Below are positions 17,314 to 25,934 of a DNA stretch of 64,000 nt, in pieces (the stretch's first letter is position 1; each line of letters begins with the position of its first letter). The stretch is taken from positions 98,185 to 162,184 of the forward strand of contig NZ_PNQZ01000070.1 of assembly GCF_003994335.1 (NCBI RefSeq). The letters run 5' to 3'. The stretch comes from Asaia sp. W19 (GTDB taxonomy: Bacteria; Pseudomonadota; Alphaproteobacteria; Acetobacterales; Acetobacteraceae). The translations under genes were made by a program, and so were the position numbers. The notes beneath the pieces are model-generated. The model was not told the origin of the DNA and ran no database searches. It worked only from the letters and a program-made list of their open reading frames with translations.

Positions 17314-18234
17314 ATGGATGACATGATCGAGGCCATCAGGCGGTTCAATCGGTTCTATGTGAGCCATATCGGGGCCATCGACACCCATTTCCTGGGTGAG
17401 GATATCAGCATGGCCGAGGCGCGCGTGCTGTTCGAAATCGCCCGTAACGCGCCGGTACGCGCCGCCAGCTTGCAGGAGATCCTACAGATCGACCGAGGTT
17501 ATCTGAGCCGCCTTATCACACGTCTCAGCCGACGGGCACTCGTTGCGCGAGACGCCACGACACAGGACAGACGCACGCGTCCGGTCAGCCTGACCGATTC
17601 TGGCGCCCGTCTTGTCGCCCAACTCGATCAACGCATGCGGAGTGCCGTCGAAAAGGCGCTCACGGTTCTGGACCCGATGGAGCAGCACGACCTGGTTTCA
17701 TCCCTGTCGCTCGCCCATCGCCTGCTGGCCCCTTCAGCCCCGGCAACGCTCACCCTGCGTGCGCCGCGATCCGGAGAGGTGAGCCTGATCGCGGCCCGCC
17801 AATCGGCGCTTTATGCCGAGAGCCATGGCTGGGGGCATAAGCTGGAATGTCTGATTGCCGAAACCGCCGCACAATTTCTGCGCGAATTCGTACCGGATCG
17901 CGAGGCGTGCTGGATTGCCGATCTGGATGGCGTCATGGCAGGGGCCGTTTTTCTGACCGATGAAGCCGCTCGCGGAAAACCGGGTACGGCGCGGCTGCGC
18001 CTGCTCCATGTCGAACCCTTCGCCAGAAGGCGCGGCATCGGCGATGCCCTCGTGCAGCAATGTCTGAATTTCGCGCGTGAGAAACAGTATGAACGCGTGG
18101 TGCTATGGACCCATACCGTGCTGGACACGGCGCGTCGCCTTTATGCCCGCAATGGTTTTGCCTGTGTCGCGACCGCACCTCACGATCTGTTTGGCGTCCC
18201 ACTGCAAGGAGAGGACTGGGAGAGGCATCTCTAA
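17314..18234 (+). CDS. MarR-type regulator fused to GNAT acetyltransferase
   Basis: 306 residues in two domains. Residues 1-145 form a MarR winged helix (AEARVLFEIARNAPVRAASL, then LSRLITRLSRRALV and the wing DRRTRPVSLTDSG). Residues 155-306 are a GNAT acetyltransferase with the acetyl-CoA loop RRRGIGDALVQQC and the C-terminal YARNGF strand. Such fusions are known in many bacteria; target and substrate are unknown. ATG 17314 and ATG 17323 are both possible; GAAGGA lies 14 to 23 bases upstream. It is transcribed away from the siderophore operon, so its promoter and the candidate Fur site share one 264-base region. Confidence 0.85.
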   Translation: MDDMIEAIRRFNRFYVSHIGAIDTHFLGEDISMAEARVLFEIARNAPVRAASLQEILQIDRGYLSRLITRLSRRALVARDATTQDRRTRPVSLTDSGARLVAQLDQRMRSAVEKALTVLDPMEQHDLVSSLSLAHRLLAPSAPATLTLRAPRSGEVSLIAARQSALYAESHGWGHKLECLIAETAAQFLREFVPDREACWIADLDGVMAGAVFLTDEAARGKPGTARLRLLHVEPFARRRGIGDALVQQCLNFAREKQYERVVLWTHTVLDTARRLYARNGFACVATAPHDLFGVPLQGEDWERHL

Positions 18235-18271
18235 GCCCCTCCCATGAACCGTCTGATCGAGCCCTCTTGAT

Positions 18272-20353
18272 TCAGCCTACCAGACGCGCCGCGTCCCCGT
18301 CTTCGGCCAGCAGATGGACCGAAGGACCTTCATCGAGAATCTCGATGGAGAGCAGAGAGGGGCCGACATCGTCCAGACCACCTTGCAAGGACGCGGCCGG
18401 GGCCAGATCCGGCAGATAAGCGAGGTCGGTCGTCCAGCGTGATGCAGCCTCGCCCAGCCCATGCCAGCCCGTAAGCTCGTGGCACGTCAGGTGGCTCGTG
18501 ATCGCGCGCTGCCCCCTTGTATGGAACACGTTCATCTCACCGATCGAGACGCCAAGCAGACGCCGGTCATCAATGAATGGACCAAAAACCTGCGAGGGAA
18601 GCGCCGCGCGCACCCGCAGATAAGCGCTGGACAGACCCGAAGGCAGGCTGAAAATCACCCGGTTACCCGCCCTGCGCAGCGGATGAATCAGGGTCCCTGC
18701 ACCCGTCACGAGACACGGCGACTGGGCTCGAGTACCGCTGATTTCCGGCAGAGGGGCGCAACCGACGCCCATGATGCCCGCCCGTGCGCGCAAGGCGCGA
18801 TGGAGCGGTTCCACGAAGTGGCGCGTCGTATCGACAGGGCGCCCCGCTGGCATCGTTTCGACCCGGGATACGGTCGTGGCGTCGAGATAGGTTTCCGTCA
18901 TCGTACCGTTAGCCTGGATCAGGTGATGTCCGGCGCAGACGACGTGATAATAGTCATAGCTTGGCATCTCGGTCTCATAACGGATCGTTCCGCCATTGAT
19001 GAGCATACGAACCGGCACCAAAGCATGATCGAAAACGAAACAATGCTCACCGGTCACCAGCAGATCTTGGAATGGTACGCCCGGTGCAAAGGCATCTGCA
19101 AGAATGCGGACAGGAAAACCGGCGAGATCAGCCGCGTTTTTGTGTCCATGCGCGTGATGTGTATGGCGCGATACCGACAAGATCGGCGCAAGTTGCCGCT
19201 CACCGCTATCATAGATGGCGATCAGATCGCCTGCACGCAGCGTCTCCACTGCACCATAGCCGTTCACGGTTTCGATCAGGGCACCCGGGAGGAAGCAGGA
19301 CGGGTCCATACCCCCCTGAACCGTCACACTGCTTCGTCCGCCTGCGACAGTCGGGTTGATGAGATTTCCGCCCGAAGCAATATAAAGCGAGCCCGCTTCG
19401 GTTTGCGTTCCGATATGCGCGTCCTGCGCCGTTCCGTCGATCCGGTTAAATATTCCGTTGAGCGAGACGAAATAATCCTCCTGCGACAGGCTGCCAGCCG
19501 CGCCAGAAATCGTACCGCGATAGACGTTGGAGGTCGAAACGCCACCATCACGGATAACCGTGTCAACACCGCTCTCCGTAGTGGAATTACGCATCGACGC
19601 CCCGTTACTCACAAAGACCTGTCCACTTTGCACAAGGACATGATCAACCGTTGCACCCGACTGGACGTAAAGCGCTCCACCGGTCAGGCACACCCCCCCG
19701 GTGGGCTGCAGGAAGGAGTTGGTGCCACTCTGGTAATAGGTTTGCCCGCCATTCAGGACTGCCGACCAGGTACCCGAAATCATGCGCGTGTATGATGGCG
19801 GCGGCGGGGCCGATAGCGGGACAGATCCATAGCTTGCCCCCAAATCCACAAAAGCTACTGTGGATTCAATCGTCAGGCCCGTCACCTGGGCGCCATCGGA
19901 AATGGCGACATAGGACCCGCTTCCCATCGTGGCATCCTGCAGGATGGCACCAGAGCCAACATCAAATGAGTCCACCTCGTTCGCATTGATCGTACCGACG
20001 CGATTGAACGTGTCGCTGTAAGAGGCCCCGCCCGCGCTGATATACGCCTCGTAGCGCGTGGTGACATCCGCCCCGCCATTATAGCTGTTGGAAATGCTTT
20101 TCCCGCCAGACGCGATGGTCACGCCACCGCTGCTCATGATCGAGCCCTGCAGGATGCCGCCCGAGGCAATCGAGATCTGCGTCGACACGGCAGAGATGGC
20201 GCTCACAACCGCACCGCTCGTGACCGTCAGGGTGGCGCCTTTAAACACGACCGCACCCGAATACGAGACGGTCTGGCCATTAACGGTGCTTGTGTAGATG
20301 GTCCCCTGACCGCTCAGAACAGCATACCATGTTCCGCTGAGTGTATAAGCCAT
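18272..20353 (-). CDS. Hint_2 domain protein with duplicated strand-loop-strand passenger
   Basis: 693 residues. The passenger (1-350) consists of Gly/Ser-rich strand-loop-strand repeats (e.g. SIASGGILQGS, VTIASGGKS, YIASGGNLINPT) like those of AIDA-type autotransporter passengers. It appears to be a tandem duplication: SGTWYAVLSGQGT (6-18) recurs as SGTWSAVLNGGQT (193-205), and DTFNRVGT (114-121) as GIFNRIDGT (300-308). The Hint_2 domain follows, with Cys353 (SCFLPGALIE) and T434-H437 (VTGEHCF), then a tail with GPFIDDRRLLGVSIGE and ELTGWHGLGE as in the paralogue at 8167-10056. Start ATG 20353 has CAGGATG upstream. Processing at Cys353 is predicted from the fold; the export route is unknown. 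Confidence 0.86.
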   Translation of the reverse strand: MAYTLSGTWYAVLSGQGTIYTSTVNGQTVSYSGAVVFKGATLTVTSGAVVSAISAVSTQISIASGGILQGSIMSSGGVTIASGGKSISNSYNGGADVTTRYEAYISAGGASYSDTFNRVGTINANEVDSFDVGSGAILQDATMGSGSYVAISDGAQVTGLTIESTVAFVDLGASYGSVPLSAPPPPSYTRMISGTWSAVLNGGQTYYQSGTNSFLQPTGGVCLTGGALYVQSGATVDHVLVQSGQVFVSNGASMRNSTTESGVDTVIRDGGVSTSNVYRGTISGAAGSLSQEDYFVSLNGIFNRIDGTAQDAHIGTQTEAGSLYIASGGNLINPTVAGGRSSVTVQGGMDPSCFLPGALIETVNGYGAVETLRAGDLIAIYDSGERQLAPILSVSRHTHHAHGHKNAADLAGFPVRILADAFAPGVPFQDLLVTGEHCFVFDHALVPVRMLINGGTIRYETEMPSYDYYHVVCAGHHLIQANGTMTETYLDATTVSRVETMPAGRPVDTTRHFVEPLHRALRARAGIMGVGCAPLPEISGTRAQSPCLVTGAGTLIHPLRRAGNRVIFSLPSGLSSAYLRVRAALPSQVFGPFIDDRRLLGVSIGEMNVFHTRGQRAITSHLTCHELTGWHGLGEAASRWTTDLAYLPDLAPAASLQGGLDDVGPSLLSIEILDEGPSVHLLAEDGDAARLVG

Positions 20354-21090
20354 GCAACATCCTGATTATTGTTTTTTATTGATGATATGTTCCATCTTGC
20401 AAATACAGTATTTTTTCGTCAATAAACTTCGCAATCAGTATCATTATAAAATGTTTCCGCCGCCCCCTGGTCTTCGAACGCATTCAGTAAAAAATAAGGG
20501 CAGCGCGTTTTTTTGGGGCGACATGCTTCGCAGAACGCGTTCAGGACAGTGCAGGGAAATAACCGCCGAAATTCGGGCGACAAATGCGGTGACTATTTTC
20601 GCAACGAGAAGGCGGCACGAGAACGTTTCTGAGTCGTCCCATTGGTAGCAAGTAACAATCCTTGCCAATAACCGAGTACGCCATCAGTACGCCCTACACA
20701 TGACCTGAGCGCCGTTCAGCTTATACGCGAACCCGAAGAGTTCGAGATACGGATCATCGTGCGGCTTAGGCCATGACACTCCGCATCATGGCGTTCAGGG
20801 CCGGGACAACGGGCCGCTATTTGCCCATGGGTCAGATCTCGCAAGCCCGGCCTGTTTCGCGATGCACAGGTCAGCCGATACCTCTGTCGAGGGGACGCCT
20901 GAACCGAGAATCCTCTCACACGAGAGCCTCATTTCCGGCTCAGGCAGCTCTCCACGGGGACGACGCACGCCTGGCGGGGAGCCTGAAGAGAGCCAGGCTC
21001 TGCAGTAAGCGCCGGACGCTCATCCGGTGATGATATCGTTCGAGGCTTATCGGTACGGCCAGTCGCTCCCGTTTCCAAGCGGCAGCGACT
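20354..21090. other. Intergenic region upstream of second Hint gene
   Basis: Bases 20354-20500 are AT-rich and should hold the Hint gene promoter on the minus strand. A bulged hairpin (ATTGG+CAAG against CTTGCCAAT) lies at about 20640-20669. The remainder has no open frame with recognisable content on either strand. Confidence 0.5.
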
Positions 21091-21954
21091 TCACTCGCCC
21101 TCGATCATGCGCAGCACCAGAATACCTGGTTTGCCCTGGATATAGCTACCGAGTTCGGTGTCGACCACTTTCCTGTTGGCCTTAAGCGAGGATGCGTTGC
21201 GAAAATAGAGCGTGTGATCCTTCCAGATGGCAAGCCCGGTATGGGTGACATCCAGCCCATCCAGGGCAGTGTAGATACCAATTACATCGCCCGTATGGAT
21301 CTTCGCAGCCACTTCAGGCGTGAGAGCCTCTGGCGGCAGGTAGGCGATATCGCGTGCATGGGGAGACAGCCCCCTTATATACACACCGCCATCCTTGCGC
21401 TGATTGAGGATCTTATGTGTGACGCGCACCCCGGAAGACAGGTCGGATGTGATATCGCGCGCGTTATTCGGGGCATAGGCGACCCAATCCGTCAGGAAGT
21501 GACGCCGATCCAGATAGGCGACATGCCCACCCCGATAGCGTGTTCCCACGAGTGCCTCGAGAAATCCCCGTCGATCATGGCCAAGAGCCAGAGCACGCAC
21601 CTGATCGATGAAGGTGTAGCAATCGACGCCCTCGAAGCGGACCACGAGTTTCTCCGGTGTGTCTGCGCTACCGATCAGCGTATCAGCCTGATAGGGGGTC
21701 CCCAGAAACCGGGCCGATATCTGGTCAAGCCGTTTGGTGAAGTCGTGAACCGGCGCCATCTCCTGCTCGATCCGATCAACACGCGCCTGATCGGCAGGAG
21801 AGAAAACGCGCTCTGCTGGCAGAGTAAAACCGATGCTGGCAGCTGACACCTGGCCGGGCGCTGCCATGACGGGAGCAGCGCCTGCCCCCAACCCTGCGAG
21901 CAGCAGCGCGCCGATTCCGAGAGTGCCCCAAGGGGCGACGCGACGCTTTTCCAT
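21091..21954 (-). CDS. DUF1460 secreted NlpC/P60-like hydrolase
   Basis: 287 residues, signal peptide ending ...APVMA-AP. Matches the DUF1460 family (papain-like NlpC/P60 fold): catalytic Cys112 in FEGVDCYTFIDQVR and His238 in DVTHTGLAI, with the TPYQADTLIG segment that precedes the Cys. Family members with known structure act on N-acetylmuramoyl-L-alanine or related cell-wall peptides, so periplasmic peptidoglycan turnover is likely. ATG 21954 is preceded by GGGAGAG. It follows the MFS transporter by 70 bases and could be co-transcribed with it, though the functions are unrelated. Confidence 0.82.
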   Translation of the reverse strand: MEKRRVAPWGTLGIGALLLAGLGAGAAPVMAAPGQVSAASIGFTLPAERVFSPADQARVDRIEQEMAPVHDFTKRLDQISARFLGTPYQADTLIGSADTPEKLVVRFEGVDCYTFIDQVRALALGHDRRGFLEALVGTRYRGGHVAYLDRRHFLTDWVAYAPNNARDITSDLSSGVRVTHKILNQRKDGGVYIRGLSPHARDIAYLPPEALTPEVAAKIHTGDVIGIYTALDGLDVTHTGLAIWKDHTLYFRNASSLKANRKVVDTELGSYIQGKPGILVLRMIEGE

Positions 21955-22024
21955 CTTTCTCTCCCATTCACATCAATCGGGAGAGAGTAGAATTTCTGCG
22001 CCGCGAGGAAAACCGGCCTGGCAC

Positions 22025-23548
22025 TCAACTCTGCAGCGCGGTTTCCCGATCCTGGTGCGTGCGGGTCTGACGCGCGCTCATCTTGCGTATGGCGCGCGGC
22101 GTGAAGCTGCCAGCCCGGAGATTCCCTTCGATATCCTCAAGCGACAATCCTGCCGTTTCAGGCACGTAGCGATACACAAATAGAAAGGAGAGGAGATTGA
22201 TTCCCGCATAGATCCACATGGTCGGCCCGATCCCCGCTGCCTGAACCAGGGTAAGCGCGGTGCCCGTTACCAGCAGATTGCTTCCCCAGAGCATAGCTGC
22301 GTGCAGCGCCGTGGCCATGCCACGCATACCCAGAGGGAAAAGCTCAGCGCCCAGCAGCCAGCCACAGATCTGGATACCGCCTGAATTGAACATCATGAAC
22401 AGCAGCAGGAAAGCGACCGTCGCAAGCGCGCCTACCCCCTGATGGCTACCGGACATGAAGCTCAGCCCGAGCCCGATCAGGCTGAGAACGGAGCCGGGGA
22501 TCATGATCAGCATCAGGCGTCGGCGACCGATACGATCCACCAGAAAACACCCGGCCAGCGTGACGACCGCATATACCAGCGCTACCCCCACACTGGCCAG
22601 AAGGGCGGCATTCTTGCCAAAGCCCGCATCGGACAGGAAGGTAGGAGAGTAGTAGATCATCATTTCCAGGCCGCCGCACTGGGTGAAAAAGGCTACGCCA
22701 AGCGCCGCCACCAGAGCCGGACGTGCCCAGGGCTGCCGGATGCCCGCCCAGCCGGAATCCGCCTTGTCTGTCGATTGCCTGATCCGGTCGATCTGGGTCA
22801 GTTCCTGGTGAATATCGAGCCGCGTGCGCCGCACACGCTCAAGAATGCGGGCTGCCGCCACAAGACCGCGTTTCTCGGCCACCCAACGCGGGCTCGCAGG
22901 CATGAACAGCATGATGACGAAAACAAGACCGGCAGGCACCGCTGCCACGCTGACCATGCGCCGCCACGACCAGACATCGTGATAATAATACCCGACGATA
23001 TTGGCCAGGACGATACCAATACCGATCGCCACGTTGAACGTCGTCACCAGCGTGCCGCGATAACGACTGGGCGAGAGTTCCGAGATATACATCGGCACGA
23101 CCTGGGTCGATCCGCCCACAGCGATACCAAGTAGGAAACGCGCGGCAATCAGGCTGCCCACGCTTGGCGCAACCGAACAGAGAATGGCTCCAGTCGCGAA
23201 CAGGAACAAGACGATCAGCACGGTCTTCTTGCGCCCGAACCGCTCGGAAGCCCAGCTGGTCATCAACGCCCCGGCAACCGCACCGGCCAGAATGGAGGCG
23301 GTCACGATTTCCTGCTGGGTATGGGACAAACCGAATTCGCGCGTCATGAGCAAAAGGGCGCCGGAAATCACCCCCGTATCATAGCCGTATAACCCGCCGC
23401 AAACCGCCGCCGCGAAGGACGCCATGGCGAGTATCAGCCACGAATGCCGCATGGGGGAAGCTTCGGCCACAATCGTCTCGATGGACTCCTGTGCTCCCCT
23501 CGGTGCCCCTCCGTTCTGACGGATGGCGGAGTGCTCACGTTCATTCAT
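22025..23548 (-). CDS. Sugar-porter family MFS transporter
   Basis: 507 residues, 12 TM helices, cytoplasmic N-terminus of about 35 residues. Sugar-porter signatures are present: GGLYGYDTGVISGAL in TM1, RFGRKK after TM2, PASPRWVAEK after TM6 and VPETAG after TM12. This is the proton-coupled symporter family of AraE, GalP and XylE. Located downstream of the polyol operon, it probably imports a hexose or hexitol such as sorbitol, galactitol or tagatose (inference). Start ATG 23548 has AAGGGGAAAAAC. It is separated from the operon by a strong stem-loop at 23814-23843, so it likely has its own promoter. Confidence 0.88.
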   Translation of the reverse strand: MNEREHSAIRQNGGAPRGAQESIETIVAEASPMRHSWLILAMASFAAAVCGGLYGYDTGVISGALLLMTREFGLSHTQQEIVTASILAGAVAGALMTSWASERFGRKKTVLIVLFLFATGAILCSVAPSVGSLIAARFLLGIAVGGSTQVVPMYISELSPSRYRGTLVTTFNVAIGIGIVLANIVGYYYHDVWSWRRMVSVAAVPAGLVFVIMLFMPASPRWVAEKRGLVAAARILERVRRTRLDIHQELTQIDRIRQSTDKADSGWAGIRQPWARPALVAALGVAFFTQCGGLEMMIYYSPTFLSDAGFGKNAALLASVGVALVYAVVTLAGCFLVDRIGRRRLMLIMIPGSVLSLIGLGLSFMSGSHQGVGALATVAFLLLFMMFNSGGIQICGWLLGAELFPLGMRGMATALHAAMLWGSNLLVTGTALTLVQAAGIGPTMWIYAGINLLSFLFVYRYVPETAGLSLEDIEGNLRAGSFTPRAIRKMSARQTRTHQDRETALQS

Positions 23549-23873
23549 GTTTTTCCCCTTCTTCAGGCAAGGCGGGATCGGCGACGCCCCGGTGGGAACC
23601 CGGTGGCGAAGGCGCAGGACGGCCCTCTCCGCCCTGTGATGCGGCGGAAAAGACGGCGTTTCGATTTATGAGGCGCGAGGGCGGGCAGTCAGCATCTCCC
23701 CGCCCCTGTCAGGGCGATCCCGTCAACGAAGCCGGAACGAGATCCTGAACGCCCGCGCATGGCGGCGCTGTCACGGAGGCCTCTTCATTCAGGCGCTCCG
23801 ATGAGGGAAGTTCGAAAGCGCCTCCGATCGAACAGGCGCTTTCTTGACCCCCTGATGCGCTGGGCCCTGAGGC
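23549..23873. other. Intergenic region between polyol operon and transporter
   Basis: Holds the operon terminator (23814-23843) and, nearer 23549, the presumed promoter of the transporter gene. No TTTCG-type repeat like the one before the DeoR gene was found here. No other gene is visible. Confidence 0.5.
23814..23843 (-). terminator. Stem-loop terminator of the polyol operon
   Basis: A perfect 10-bp stem (GAAAGCGCCT at 23814-23823, AGGCGCTTTC at 23834-23843) with a 10-base loop lies 30 bases after the dehydrogenase stop. Confidence 0.6.
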
Positions 23874-24656
23874 TCAGCTCATCCAGTTACCGCCATCGAT
23901 GTTGTAGGTTTGCGAGACGATGTAATCCGCATCCTTCGAGGCGAGGAAGACGGCCAGACCGCCGATTTCATCAGGGCGGGCCATGCGCCCGAAGGGCACG
24001 GAGGCACCGACGATACGCTTCTTTTCACCCAGAGGCAGATTCTCGTACTGCGCGAAGCGACGATCCACATCGTCCCAATGCTCATTATCGACCACGCCGG
24101 GCGCGATGGCATTGACGTTGATGCCGTGTTTGATCAGATCGAGACCGGTGCTCTGGGTGAGAGAAATTACCGCAGCCTTGGAGGCGCAATAGATACCAAC
24201 CAATGGCTCGCCACGGCGTCCTGCCTGCGAGGCGAAATTGATGATCTTGCCACCTTGGCCTTGGGCAATCATCTGACGCGCCACGGCCTGAAGAGTGAAC
24301 AGCAGCCCCTCGACATTGACGGCAAACACGCGGTGATAGCTCTCACGCGTGATCTCGACCGTAGGGGCCAGATCGAACAGCCCGGCATTATTGACCAGAA
24401 TATCGATCTGCCCATAGCGCGTGATGATTGCAGCCAGGGCCGCGTCGATGGAGGCCTGCTGCGTCACATCGAGCTTTACGCCCATATGCGCCTCACCGAG
24501 GGAAGCTGCCGCGCTGGTGGCGCCAGCCTCGTTCAGATCGCCGATCACGACCTTGGCGCCTTCCTGCGCATAGCGCTCGGCAATGGCGCGCCCGATACCG
24601 CGCGCGGCACCGGTGATCAGGGCAACACGGTTCTGCAGAGGTTTATTGGTGCTCAT
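23874..24656 (-). CDS. Sorbitol/galactitol 2-dehydrogenase, SDR family (SmoS-like)
   Basis: 260 residues, a classical SDR. Cofactor motif TGAARGIG (15-22), D64 in LDV, NNAG (89-92), and catalytic S143, Y156 and K160. Very similar as I recall it to Rhodobacter sphaeroides SmoS, including LFDLAP.VEITRESY, KIIN.ASQAGRRGE, NVNAIAPGVVD.EHWD and the C-terminal NIDGGNWMS. SmoS oxidises D-sorbitol to D-fructose, and galactitol to D-tagatose, with NAD. It is the last gene of the operon, 27 bases after the GatZ-type gene. With the kinase and GatZ-type protein it supports a galactitol/tagatose or sorbitol route. Confidence 0.88.
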   Translation of the reverse strand: MSTNKPLQNRVALITGAARGIGRAIAERYAQEGAKVVIGDLNEAGATSAAASLGEAHMGVKLDVTQQASIDAALAAIITRYGQIDILVNNAGLFDLAPTVEITRESYHRVFAVNVEGLLFTLQAVARQMIAQGQGGKIINFASQAGRRGEPLVGIYCASKAAVISLTQSTGLDLIKHGINVNAIAPGVVDNEHWDDVDRRFAQYENLPLGEKKRIVGASVPFGRMARPDEIGGLAVFLASKDADYIVSQTYNIDGGNWMS

Positions 24657-24683
24657 CTGTTATGTATCCCGTTGCCGTGAGGG

Positions 24684-25934
24684 TCACAGCGTTTCATAGC
24701 GATCCAGGACATCCCGGACCGACTGCAGCAGAAGGGTTTTCGGATCGGCGGCCAGCGCGCCTGATTTGACCCGCTCGAACAGGCGCGGGAGGTACTGGCT
24801 GATCATCGTCTCGGGCAAGGCAACCCCGTCCAGAGACTGCATGAGCGCCGTGACGGCCTTTTCGGCCTCAGCCACGGGCCAGTAATAGCGAATGCGATCG
24901 CTATAGCTGAAATGGCGCAGGATACGCTGCGTACGCAGGTCGCCCGGATAATGACTCTGCCAGTTCCCGGGCGATTGCAGCATGACCTGTTCCATCACCG
25001 CGACCAGAGAGACAGATTCGGGTTCAAGAAAACAGCGTATCGCATCGAGCCCATACAGAGCCTCGCGCAGAGCAAAACTCAGTTCAGGCCCGACCTTGAG
25101 GATACGAAACCCATCCCGGCGCAACTGGGCAAGGGCCTCTCCCGGCTGGTAGTCGGTCGAATGCGCCTCAAAGACCAGTCCCGGCAGGTCGCCCAGCGTC
25201 GCAACCAGCGCACGTGCAGCCTGAGGCGCATAGACCGCCACATCCTCGTGGCCAAACTCGACACCGGGCTGGACCACAATCCCGATGACCCGTGACCAGG
25301 CATCGGGCAACGCAGCCCTGAACGCCTTTTCATGCACATGATAGGTGGCGCGCACGGCATCGGGTGTGGTGGGCAGGACATGATCCAGTGCCTCGGTTGC
25401 GCCACCGGGTGTCGGGATCTCGGTACCGATCACATAAACGGCCTGACCCGGCGCCACGCTTTCGGCCCTTCGCGCCAAGGTCACTGCACGCTCGGCCACG
25501 ATGGGATCAGAAAGATGAGCAGGCTCGCCCTTGCACCCCATGCTGGCGTCCAGATGCAACTTCACGAAGCCTGCTTCGGCGAAGGCCGCGATCATGTCCG
25601 AGGCTTTCTGCATGGCCTCATCGGCCGGGAACGATTTCCAGGGATTGGGGCCGAGATGATCGCCCCCCAGAATGATCCGTGCGCGATCGAATCCGACACG
25701 GTCGGCAATGGCGAACACGTAGTCGCGGAAATCGGCCGGGGTCATACCCGTATAGCCACCCTCCTGATTGACCTGATTGCAGGTCGCCTCGATCAGAACG
25801 GGTTGCTGGCGCGCAGCCCCGTGGAGCAAGGCCGCCTCGATCACCAGAGGGTGAGCCGAACAGACCGAAATCAGAGCTTCCGTTCCGCCCTTGTCATGGC
25901 GCACGCGCAGGGATGTGAGAAATTCGGATGTCAT
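24684..25934 (-). CDS. GatZ/KbaZ-type protein, probable D-tagatose 6-phosphate 4-epimerase
   Basis: 416 residues of the GatZ/KbaZ (COG4573) family. Seen: LIEATCNQVNQEGGYTGM, ILGGDHLGPNPW, KLHLDASMGCKGE and VIGTEIPTPGGA, all family blocks. In E. coli GatZ and KbaZ are non-catalytic partners of class II tagatose-bisphosphate aldolases. No aldolase gene is present here, and in the Agrobacterium galactitol pathway a family member acts alone as D-tagatose 6-phosphate 4-epimerase, giving fructose 6-phosphate. I favour that role. Start ATG 25934 overlaps the kinase stop by 4 bases (ATGA), so the upstream open frame to 26180 is not used. Confidence 0.85.
   Translation of the reverse strand: MTSEFLTSLRVRHDKGGTEALISVCSAHPLVIEAALLHGAARQQPVLIEATCNQVNQEGGYTGMTPADFRDYVFAIADRVGFDRARIILGGDHLGPNPWKSFPADEAMQKASDMIAAFAEAGFVKLHLDASMGCKGEPAHLSDPIVAERAVTLARRAESVAPGQAVYVIGTEIPTPGGATEALDHVLPTTPDAVRATYHVHEKAFRAALPDAWSRVIGIVVQPGVEFGHEDVAVYAPQAARALVATLGDLPGLVFEAHSTDYQPGEALAQLRRDGFRILKVGPELSFALREALYGLDAIRCFLEPESVSLVAVMEQVMLQSPGNWQSHYPGDLRTQRILRHFSYSDRIRYYWPVAEAEKAVTALMQSLDGVALPETMISQYLPRLFERVKSGALAADPKTLLLQSVRDVLDRYETL

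Noticed and set aside
18461..19795. Plus-strand open frame of 444 codons over the second Hint gene
   Set aside because: Opposes the clear Hint_2 gene with conserved catalytic residues; translated product has no recognisable domain.
18272..20353. Repeats in the Hint passenger as a possible CRISPR or DNA tandem repeat
   Set aside because: The repetition is at the protein level with diverged DNA, with no regular spacers and a continuous open frame.
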